A stretch of 64,000 bases of DNA from contig CM063107.1 in assembly GCA_031841125.1 (NCBI GenBank), positions 64,925,814-64,989,813 on the forward strand, given 5' to 3'. Positions 56,408 through 64,000 of the stretch are shown here, one piece after another. Below the pieces are notes generated by a model. It was given only the letters and a program-made list of their open reading frames with translations. It did no database searches and had not been told where the DNA came from. A program made the position numbers and the translations under genes. Each line of letters opens with the position of its first letter. Position 1 is the first letter of the stretch. Source of the DNA: Acanthococcus lagerstroemiae. Taxonomy: Eukaryota; Arthropoda; Insecta; Hemiptera; Eriococcidae.

Positions 56408-57108
56408 AAAATGGATTACCCTAGACTCTTTTCAGAGATTAGTCAGTCAAAAACCGAAGGTTTCAAGCTGAGTATCGAACGTTATCTGAAAGGTTAAGAA
56501 CAAAACTGAAATGTAGAAGACATTTCAAAAATCTGAGTGTCGGTAGCAAACGTTGAATTTCGAATTTCAATGACTATTCTGTTTTTACTAGATTCTCTCT
56601 GTGACCTAGAGCCTGAAATTTGAGGAAGTTGAACATTTTATTAAAATCTAAATGTTGAAAGCAAAAGACTTATTTTCCAATGTCACAAGCTGAATCCGAT
56701 AACATGCAAATGTTCTATTGTTCAGTTTACGGGATTTGGTCCTGGTGAATACAGGAGGGAAATTTAGTCTGGAACGAAAGTCAAAACTCCGTGTGTTTTT
56801 CCCATAAGAACGAAAGAGAGCTCGTGGCATGATTCCCCTAATCCGATCGACCTAAAACTTTGTAGGTTGTTGTTGTTGTTGCTGTTGTTGTTTTTTATTT
56901 ATTTATTGGAATCAATTTAGGAGACAAATCAGAGGAAATTCAGAAAAAAAGATCGCCAAGGGCAAATAACGACCACCTTAATGTGTAAAGGAAGTTGTGT
57001 GTTCCTCTCAAGTATTCCTAACATCCTTCCACCTTACCCTCCCAAGCTAGGGTATGCTAATGTGCGCAAATGTGAGAGCTTGGGGGATAAGATTACAATC
57101 TGCATTTG
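56408..57108. other. Sequence between the two A elements
   Basis: About 700 bp, AT-rich, with a (TTG)n run at about 56866-56890. No gene recognised. It would be the cargo if 56149-57375 moved as one unit. Confidence 0.5.
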
Positions 57109-57375
57109 CAGGGACGAAACTATGGGGGAGGGGGTGAAACACACCCAATAATTTGACAGGTGGCAAATTTTGAAACTTTTCATTTGAATTTTATATTCTC
57201 TAGTAACGTTTGTCTGTTGTTTGTTTATTATTTTTAATTAAAAAATTAGAAAATCGACAAATTTTCAAATTAAAAAAAAATTTTGGCGACAAATTTTTAG
57301 TATTTAAAAATATCGGCCGGCAAATTTTTCTTCTACACCACCACCCCTAAACTGAAAGTCAAGTTTCGTCTCTGC
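57109..57375 (+). mobile_element. MITE family A, copy 4 (right member of a composite)
   Basis: Termini CAGGGACGAAACT and AAGTTTCGTCTCTG are a 12-13-bp inverted repeat. Same orientation as copy 3. Its left flank (GCATTTG) and right flank (CTGATAAC) do not match, whereas the outer flanks of copies 3 and 4 taken together do. Confidence 0.75.
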
Positions 57376-58066
57376 TGATAACGGAGGTCTGGAATGCAAA
57401 AATTGGTAGAAACGGGTGAGGGTCGGTATCTTGGGTAAATATTATATTTAAGAATCAAAAACAAAAATGGAGAAAGATTAATAGAATTTGCATCTCAGCA
57501 AAATCTGAAAGTAGCAAATATTTTCTACAAAAAAAGACAAGCCAGAAAATTCACATGGATATCCCCCAATCAAAAAACCAGAAACGAAATAGACCATATT
57601 TTAACAATATATATGAAGATAATACAAGACGTGTCCACATTGACTAATTTCAACTTTTCATCGGACCCCTAGAATATCATGAGCGAAGATAAGATGGGGA
57701 AGGAGGATAAAATACAACTATGTATAAGAAGAAAAGAGAAGTTTACAATAAAAATTATCTTAGTGCACAGATATGACAAATAGGGTAAGGGTCAAAGAAA
57801 TTATTGAAAGGAGACAAAAAAATGGAAGTGCAAGAAAAATGTAATATTATAGAAGAAGCAATTAAAGAAGGTAACAACGAATATGGGGGGGGGGTGTAAG
57901 AGAAAAGGAAATAGCGGATGATAAACTAACAGAAAATACGAAAAAGATGATCGAAGAAAGGGAGCAACTGCAAAAGAAAACATTTTTGGCACCGACGGAG
58001 AAAATAAAATTGACAGAATTGAAGAAATTAGCCCGACAACAAATTTGTAATGACGTAAGAACATTT

Positions 58067-58298
58067 GAAGGGTAAAGAATCAAAACTCACATTTGCCATT
58101 TTATTTCAAGAGCGCAAATAGGTAAAATACTGTACACGGGGCAGGAATATCTTTGCTACACCTGTGAACGTAGAGTATGTTATACATATCGCATATTCAC
58201 AGGCGCAGCCAAGATATTCCTGCACCCGTGTACAGTATTTTGCCTATTTGCGCCCTTGAAGTAAAATGGCAAATATGAGTTTCGATTCTTCACCCTTC
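58067..58298. mobile_element. Palindromic MITE family B, copy 1
   Basis: A 232-bp unit in which the two halves are near-perfect reverse complements over about 90-100 bp each (GAAGGGTAAAGAATCAAAAC at the left; its counterpart at the right). The inner arm includes GCAGGAATATCTTTGCT. ATTT flanks both sides (58063-58066, 58299-58302). It is inserted in the RTE linker. A second copy is at 62570-62815. Confidence 0.85.
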
Positions 58299-58859
58299 AT
58301 TTTGATGCAGCGAAAGTGGAAAGCAGTTTGAAAGACAATGGATTTATAAAAATGGCAACAAAAGAACTGAGCAAAGGGATGTTGGTATTGAAGAGGTAGA
58401 AAACATGCAAGGGGAGGAAACTAGGGACAGGGAGCAAATTGTGGAAGCAGCTACGCAATTCTATGAAAAACTATACGGCAAAGAAAACATAAAAGAGAAA
58501 GAGAAAGAAGAGGTGAACGAACAAAACGAATAAGATATACCCAAAATATTGAAAAGGGAGGTAGAATACGCCCTCAAATAAACTAAAAAGTAATAAAGCT
58601 CCAGGCCCCGATAAAACCAGCAATAAAACGTTGAAAATACTAACCAATATACTGTAAAATAAAATATAAATAAATAAAATAAATTATTATTCATGTTCTC
58701 CCCTCCCCCCGAGAAATTCTGGATCCGCCTATGCCCCCTCCCCTCCAATAATATAATTTTGATCACCGAATTGAATAGTACGAGTTTGAAAATTGAGGTG
58801 CGAATGCATTTAACGAAAATTTTGTTCTATTTTGTCCCCCTCCCCTGTCTCAGAGACAT

Positions 58860-58970
58860 CGATGATAGTGGGGCATATGGCGATGCACGCGTGCCAAATT
58901 GGCCCCGGGACACCGCATCCCCTATCCCGGAAATGCCCCGAATGGGCCTGCGTCAGGATAGGGGGACGTG
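58860..58970 (-). repeat. Family K SINE-like element, copy 4, with 10-bp target duplication
   Basis: On the minus strand the sequence runs CCTGACGCAGGCCCATTCGG, then GGGATGCGGTGTCCCGGGG, then GCACGCGTGCATCGCCATAT. It is flanked by TCAGAGACAT at both sides (58850-58859 and 58971-58980), an exact 10-bp duplication. The 111-bp length agrees with copy 2. Confidence 0.8.
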
Positions 58971-58984
58971 TCAGAGACATGGGG

Positions 58985-59480
58985 TGATACGAATCTGATT
59001 TTGACCTTTGTGAGGGCTGCGGTTGATGTTACCCGATAATTTTTTCAAATTATCTAGAAGAAATTCCGGAGGTGGAGAAGCAAAATTTTAACGAGAAATT
59101 AATAGAAATTGTGGATGGTATTCAGCACCCTACAAGACTTTTTCTAGGTGGCAAAAAAAAAATGATTGAAACGAAAGGAGTGATTACATAATTGGAAGTC
59201 GAATAGCGACGGCTTCACGGTGGCACACATGAAATAATACAGGAGTTCGGTGCGTTATTGAAGTTGACTGGAAACAGGTGGGGAAGTGTATTTTGAAAAC
59301 TAAATATTGTACACACGTGTGATCAGGACCTAAGAATAATGTGCTTAGGGCGGTTAAGTGTAATCTATATTCTGGTTGGCACATCTGTTTTCTCGGCCCG
59401 GGTGGGTTAAGGGGTGTACCGCCACTAAGCCGCCAAAACTACCTCCGCCCTTCCCGGTGTCCCCTTCCTGTGCTCGGGAA
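58985..59480. other. Intergenic DNA
   Basis: No gene recognised; the minus-strand 66-codon frame is not identified. Confidence 0.35.
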
Positions 59481-59748
59481 AACATAGCGGTTCAGTCAAA
59501 CTGATATTACTAAATTTACTCTCTCCAACACCGACACCGACAGTACGATTGCTGCACTTTTACTGTAAGCTGTGCGTTCTGTGTTGCAGTTTCGTTCTTC
59601 TCGCTAACGTCGTAAATTTTTTCGTTATTTGTTCTCATTTCATTATATAATATTTTATTGATTTATTTCGTAATTTTCGGAAATAGTTTTTATCGTTTGT
59701 AAGAAATTTTCGATAGTGTTCCTAAGTGATGTTATCTAGCGAACAAAT

Positions 59749-59806
59749 ATGCAGCAAGTGACTCATTTCGTGAATCGGGAGGAAAACGATATCAAGAAAT
59801 CATTAG
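59749..59806 (+). CDS. Weak candidate first coding exon of an unknown gene
   Basis: An ATG with A at -3 (59749) opens 19 codons (MQQVTHFVNREENDIKKSL) ending at a consensus splice donor, TTAG/GTGAGT, at 59806/59807. The preceding 260 bp are unlike the surrounding MITE-rich DNA and include an arthropod-type TCAGTC initiator at about 59493 and a T-rich leader. Against it: an upstream ATG at 59729 opens an 11-codon frame that overlaps this start and ends in TGA, no second exon was found in the window, and the peptide is not recognised. Confidence 0.25.
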
Positions 59807-59809
59807 GTG

Positions 59810-60915
59810 AGTTTTCTCATGGTTTAGTTATGTACCTCCAATTTTCCTGATCCTTCCTGTTAGCTGGAGAGGGTCAGAAGAGCTTTTGGAAGATCAATAC
59901 TGAGTGTAGATCGAGTTTTCGACCAGTTCGAAGTGACGAATTTGGCAAAGGACGAGTGCCATCTAGTTCTTTTTCAAAATATTGCACTCTGGACCAGCTA
60001 ACAATTTTCTGGGGGATGGGGTGTACTCTATTAGAATACCGATTAAAATATTTAAAATTTCAATTAAAACTTGAAACATAGAAATCTTGTTCCCCAACCT
60101 CGCCGGCTACTAGAATTCGCCGAATGCCCAGGTTTCAAATCTTTGGGTTGACGATGACACCCCCATTTCCTTCGCTGTCATGGCCTCATCACTTTTGAAA
60201 GAGAGTCGGGAATCTGCCGAATTCTAGCACAGTGCCATCTTCGGTATCAAAGTTCTTCGATGGGGCTAGATTTCATGATGATCTTCAAAAGAGATGAAAA
60301 GCACTCGTTCGCCAGCAAAACGTGCAGAATTTTTTCAATTTTTAAGAGAATTTCTGTGAGAAAATCATATTTTGAACGGCCATGAATCATGATTATTCAA
60401 TTCGCTAAAACCCGGCTGCGATGTTATTCAAAATTGATGCTTGGTTCTATCTACCCTACCTTGTGCGCCATTTTCTGGCAATTCCTCATAAATTCATAAA
60501 AGTTGAGACAGCCAGTTTTAAAGGTTCGTGAGCTTAACTTACTGTCTTCCTGAAACATGGCAAATCATGACCGTCACGATCAGGTGATGGTATCACCCCC
60601 TTCCCTCCCAGTGGTGTTGAAAAAAATCAAAACTCTACGAATTCTTGTAACCAGTCAGCGAAATTGAGAATGTGAGCACCTTTTTAAGTTTCAAGTAAAT
60701 TTTTTAGAATTCCAGCCGGTATTTCTGTCATCTATAACATCCCCCTCACCAAAGAAACTTTTTAGCTGTGGCCCTGTAACTCCATATTTGCGCCCGATTT
60801 ATCGTGCATGCGAGTGTGGGAACTGGAAAATTGATTTCTCGCGTCTGTAGTCTCATTTTGCCTTTGTTTTTCTTTTCTTTGGTTTTTCCTCATGCTATCC
60901 TCTACTTTGTGTTTG
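59810..60915. other. Unannotated stretch after the candidate exon
   Basis: About 1.1 kb with no recognised second exon, repeat or RNA. If the exon is real, this is intron sequence. Confidence 0.3.
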
Positions 60916-60919
60916 TAAT

Positions 60920-61180
60920 CAGAGACGAAACTTGACTTTTAATTTGGGAGGATGAGGAGGGGGTGGAGAGAAGGAAAATTGGCCCACAAATATTTTTTTA
61001 AACTAAAAATTCGCCGACAAAATTTTTTTTTAAATTGAAAATCTGCCAATATTTTAATCAAAATATTTATTAAATGAAAAGAAAAAAAGCAAAACAAACG
61101 ATTTTTGTCGACTTTTCCCCAAAGTTTCAAAATTTACCGACTGCCAAATTATTAGGGGAGTGGGGTGTTTCATTCGACCC
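60920..61180 (-). mobile_element. MITE family A, copy 5
   Basis: Starts CAGAGACGAAACTTGAC, then a G-rich block, the AT core, the TTTACCGACTGCCAAATTAT block and a degraded GTTTCATTCGACC end running into a C-run. Opposite orientation to copies 3 and 4. Confidence 0.75.
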
Positions 61181-61189
61181 CCCCCCCCA

Positions 61190-61310
61190 CCCACTAGGAT
61201 CGTCTAAGCTGGATTAAATTTGGAGCCACTGAAAACAAAGAGGCCAGCACTATAGTCGTCTGAGCTGGACTTAATTTGGAGCCAAAGAGGCCAGGCCGAT
61301 TCGGATTTTT
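61190..61310 (+). repeat. Two-unit tandem duplication
   Basis: CGTCTAAGCTGGATTAAATT and CGTCTGAGCTGGACTTAATT, each followed by TGGAGCCA and AAAGAGGCCAG, about 55-60 bp apart. Confidence 0.7.
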
Positions 61311-61475
61311 GATATTTCCGCCATTTCCATTTTCCAATTAGACATTTTTTTCCCTAAACTTTCAGTTCTTGTTCAAGAGAATCATTGCTCAATTCTAATT
61401 TTCGATATTTCAGCAACTCTCCGTTTTCAAATCAGAGCTTTTTTGGAACTTTCAGCTTTTGTTACAGAGAATCAT
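61311..61475 (+). repeat. Two-unit tandem duplication
   Basis: Units share TTTTGATATTTC-GC, CCATTTTCCAATTAGA / CCGTTTTCAAATCAGA, ACTTTCAG-TCTTGTT and AGAGAATCATTGCT. Period about 85-105 bp. Confidence 0.6.
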
Positions 61476-61479
61476 TGCT

Positions 61480-62565
61480 ATGTTTGAGTACTGTGACTGT
61501 TTTCGCAGTTTCAGATAAAATCTTGATAAAATAGACCTATGTTTTGTAATGCTTACTTGTGTACAGAAATTTACTCAGTAAGTTTCCCACAGACTTTGAA
61601 AATAGATTAATCTAGCCTTAAACTGAGCTGAGCAGAGCTGCAGCTATGGGAGTCGTTGAGGGGTCACTTGTTCTTCCCTCTTTTCATGATCTATCTAGAG
61701 TTGGAAAGTTGACAATTTCAAGTGCTCAGTTGCTAAATTCATGCTTAGGGGATTTGAGGGATAATACATCCTCCCTCAGGCCCTTCGTAATGGTTTAAAA
61801 TGTACCTAATAGACATTTTTCGGAAAATTCCAAAAAATGTAATTATTCATTGAATTTCCTGGAAAATTCCGAAGTAAGTTGTGCAATTCGCTCGTGTATC
61901 ATGTTTAAGAGCCAACACTGTGAAATAAACCTCCATGGAAGCATTCTGGCGCCAGGCCTGTTTTACAAATTTTGATGTTTTTTTTTTCTTTCGCTCAACA
62001 GTTGAGAGTATTTGATATTTTTTGCTTCAACAGCTACTAGTCCACAATGCTGACTAAATGGTCAAATTTGCCAAAAAAATTCAACCCCGAAAATTCAGAA
62101 TAGGGAGCCGTTTGCTACCACACGAGACACAAAAGAAAAAATTTTGATTCTCCCCCGTCCCCAATCAATTTGCTTCGCCGTGGCTGTAGAGCTGAGCTCT
62201 AGTGGCAAATCCTGAAAGTAGCGAAGGAAAAAACTAGACTCGATTAGTCCAACTTTTGAACACGAGAAATCGTGAGCGGGACCGAGACATATTTAGCTTC
62301 GTTCCGCTGGTTTGATCGAGAAAATGAGTCGAAATCGGCCATTTTTCAATTCATCGAGCAAAATTTTTAGTCTCAGCTGCGAATATTTTCTGACTGGGCT
62401 CCTGCCCAGGAAGGCTTAACTCCTCGGAAACCAAGAAAAAAAAGAAAACATGACCCTTATTTGCACAAATCACAAAGTCGGATAAATGTCTTCTGACCTT
62501 ACTGAGCACAAAAGGAAAAAGAAGTCAGCTAAGTCGTCTGATTAATTAATTCGTGGGAGGAATTA
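61480..62565. other. Intergenic DNA
   Basis: No gene recognised. Confidence 0.35.
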
Positions 62566-62569
62566 ACTG

Positions 62570-62815
62570 GGGCTCAGCAGAACTCAAAACTCACATTTAC
62601 CACTTTATTACTTCAAGGGCGCAAATAGGCAAACACTATGCACGGGTGCTGGAATATCTTTGCTGCGGCTGTGAGTGTGCGATATGTATAACATACTCCA
62701 CATTCAGAGGCGCAGCAAAGATATTCCTGCACCCGTGTACAGTAGTTTGCCTATTTGCGCCCTTGAAGCAAAATGGCAAACGTGAGTTTTGATTCTTTAC
62801 CCTTATTGGTTGTTT
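62570..62815. mobile_element. Palindromic MITE family B, copy 2
   Basis: The two halves are reverse complements, sharing CAAGGGCGCAAATAGGCAAA and GGAATATCTTTGCTG with copy 1. The outer left terminus is degraded (AGCAGAACTCAAAACTCAC); the right ends GATTCTTTACCCTTA. The two 79-97-codon frames on opposite strands are palindrome by-products. Confidence 0.8.
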
Positions 62816-62844
62816 AAACCATTTACTGACTGGGTCACTTGCTT

Positions 62845-63035
62845 TGAATTCACTTGTGTTCAGTCTCGTCGAACTCGTAGAGGGCCATTGCTGTTTGGCC
62901 CCCTTCGACTCCTCCATTGCTGAGATCAACCTAGACTTACTCGACCTTGTTTGTGAATCCGCTTGTGTTCAATCTTATCGCTGTAAGTTCGAAGGGGGCC
63001 AAGGCTGTTTGGTCTCCCTCAGCTCTTACTCGACC
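62845..63035 (+). repeat. Two-unit tandem duplication, ~108 bp
   Basis: GAATTCACTTGTGTTCAGTC (62848) and GAATCCGCTTGTGTTCAATC (62956) start the units; GGGCCA--GCTGTTTGG-C--CC follows in both. The 64-codon frame through them is not recognised. Confidence 0.7.
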
Positions 63036-63039
63036 TAGT

Positions 63040-63470
63040 TTATGCCCTTGATAACGCTAACTCCATGCCGATCGAAATCCGGTATTGTACTGTACTAAGA
63101 ATAGTTCAAATAACATCCTTGATTCTGAAAAGGGTTTTAAGTTTTATCTTTCAATATTGTTGCTTGGTGTCTTTTCCATAATTTAAAATTAAATTCTTGT
63201 TTTTCAATGTGTGGATATCTATTGCGAGAAGTAAGAGATCAATTGGAAGGATTGTGGAAATCGGGACACCTTCATTTGATTATTCGGTGTTCTCGCTGGT
63301 GCTGTTTAGGGATCCAGAAAATGGGAGGGTTGTTCCCTGCATCCTTCGCTTCCCCAGGAGTTCAAGGGATAATTATACTCCGGGTAATATCTCCACACCG
63401 CTGGCTGTAAGGGGACTTTCATCTGCGACGATCATGGGTTATATCACTGGGTCACATCAAAGTTACCTTA
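63040..63470. other. Intergenic DNA, one unrecognised 95-codon frame
   Basis: The frame at 63197-63484 has no motif I know; it ends in the left arm of the next hairpin. Confidence 0.3.
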
Positions 63471-63471
63471 A

Positions 63472-63581
63472 ATTCTGTATGTAGGGTATGCCAGTTCACA
63501 CACAATTTCTTTCTTTTAGTCCAGAGTGCTTTCGGCTACTGAAGAAAGAAATTGTGAATTGGCACACCTTACATACAGAAT
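63472..63581. mobile_element. 110-bp hairpin element
   Basis: Arms of about 40-44 bp (63472-63515 and 63542-63581), for example ATTCTGTATGTAGGGTATGC against GGCACACCTTACATACAGAAT, with CACAATTTCTTTCTT against AAGAAAGAAATTGTG at the inner side. The loop is 26 bp. No other copy in the window. Confidence 0.7.
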
Positions 63582-63639
63582 TTATCAAGTACACTCAAAC
63601 TCCAATATGGACACAAAGATACCTTACTTTTTATACAAG

Positions 63640-64000
63640 GACTAGCAGCCCTCCATTGACTCGTCACAAGCAGAAGACCCAGGAGAATGCGCTCATCCCC
63701 AGGTAATGCGGCTCTAAGGGGAGGTATAACGGATAGCCATTTTGATTGCAAGAAAAGTAAACAAACGCATACCCCAGGAAGACTAGCGAATGCCAAGTCT
63801 GACGCGTCCCAACAGCACCCTCAGCATCCCCACAGAGCAGGAAGAATGGGGGACATTAGGCAGAGTTGTGTTTAATTTTGAATTTAAAGTCGGTAATGGC
63901 CAAAAGGGGTGGATACCATATTTCTGACGCCTCCGGATCCGCCGAAAGGGGCAGAGACAAAGAAACACTTTTATGTATGTTAGAGATTAGAGATATTTGC
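63640..64000 (+). repeat. Dispersed repeat family J, copy 2
   Basis: Matches 763-1080 in the same orientation, with about 80 additional bases near 63695-63775. It runs to the window edge and may continue. Confidence 0.6.

Larger units (their letters stand above)
55739..58650 (+). pseudogene. RTE-type retrotransposon, endonuclease to RT start, broken by two insertions
   Basis: The AP endonuclease starts YNCRRMVGEDRIYEFEKEIE, then IKWDTIGLRGSKEMG, and after a stop VQIYALIMEAKEGEREDFDA and YYLMIMG, where it is interrupted at 56149 by a composite A-A MITE unit. It resumes after 57376 with EVWNAKIGRNG, then RLIEFASQQNLKVANIFYKK, FTWISPNQKTRNEIDHILT and SDP, giving the usual GDFNAK...TW-SP---T-N-IDHI...SDH order. 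The linker at 57930-58070 reads EEREQLQKKTFLA, then KLARQQICNDVRTFEG and is interrupted by palindromic MITE B. It resumes to AATQFYEKLYGKENIKEKE and the RT start SNKAPGPDKTSNKTLKIL near 58640. Multiple stops; dead. Confidence 0.85.
55504..58733. repeat. Perfect 15-bp inverted pair bracketing the RTE remnant
   Basis: CATAGGCGGATCCAG (55504-55518) and CTGGATCCGCCTATG (58719-58733) are exact reverse complements 3.2 kb apart. Each is next to a C- or G-rich block, as in hAT-like MITE ends. They may be ends of two solo MITEs in opposite orientation or of one unit that enclosed the RTE copy. No shared flanking duplication was seen. Confidence 0.5.

Noticed and set aside
62553..62929. Overlapping 79- and 97-codon frames
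   Set aside because: Both traverse palindromic MITE B, which produces mirrored frames on the two strands.
39157..64000. A second LTR retrotransposon or a retroviral env gene
   Set aside because: No paired LTRs, protease, integrase or env-like frame were found outside 34120-39156.

Overview
The window is eukaryotic, AT-rich, repeat-dense genomic DNA. Several non-LTR retrotransposon lineages, hAT-type short inverted-repeat elements and the Ty3/gypsy pol type suggest an arthropod, most likely an insect, but the sequence alone does not fix the species. I find no convincing complete host gene. The only long intact reading frame belongs to a retrotransposon. One weak candidate for a host first exon (start codon plus splice donor) lies near 59.75 kb. 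Almost every other short open frame is a fragment of a reverse-transcriptase element or a chance frame through repeats.

Layout. 0-14.5 kb: tandem duplications, a tRNA-derived SINE-like head, RTE-type retrotransposon scraps on both strands, several MITE families nested in each other (called A, C, G, M and N here), and a large foldback (family H). 14.5-34 kb: degenerate arrays with a period near 20 bp, an R1/Jockey-like C-terminal remnant on the minus strand, a duplicated RTE tail, a 159-bp palindromic foldback, a 73-bp satellite of about 13 units (28.75-29.74 kb), a strand-asymmetric purine/pyrimidine block (31-32.2 kb) and a compact 94-bp hairpin. 34.1-39.2 kb: a complete, young Ty3/gypsy retrotransposon. 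It has 178-bp LTRs differing at one base, a 5-bp target duplication (GTTTC), and an intact 1336-codon gag-protease-RT-RNase H-integrase frame. It sits inside a ~108-bp SINE-like element (family K) that has its own 14-bp target duplication. 39.4-43.4 kb: a 1.17-kb DNA element between 9-bp direct repeats, a hAT-type MITE with a perfect 8-bp target duplication carrying another inverted-repeat element, and two tandem arrays. 47-59 kb: a pile of non-LTR retrotransposons, including RNase H/zinc-knuckle ends, a degraded RTE RT-to-C-terminus copy, and an RTE endonuclease copy broken by a composite MITE and by a palindromic MITE. 59-64 kb: more MITEs and tandem duplications, ending in a repeat that also occurs near the window start.

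The region reads as a transposon graveyard with at least one recent insertion. The insertion order can be partly recovered: SINE-like K element, then LTR retrotransposon; RTE, then composite A-A MITE and palindromic B; MITE C, then a 252-bp inverted-repeat element; MITE G, then a 750-bp element. The least ordinary items are the ~110-bp K retroposon family, the composite A-A unit that appears to have inserted as one piece, the long palindromic elements, and the dispersed ~20-bp-period arrays.
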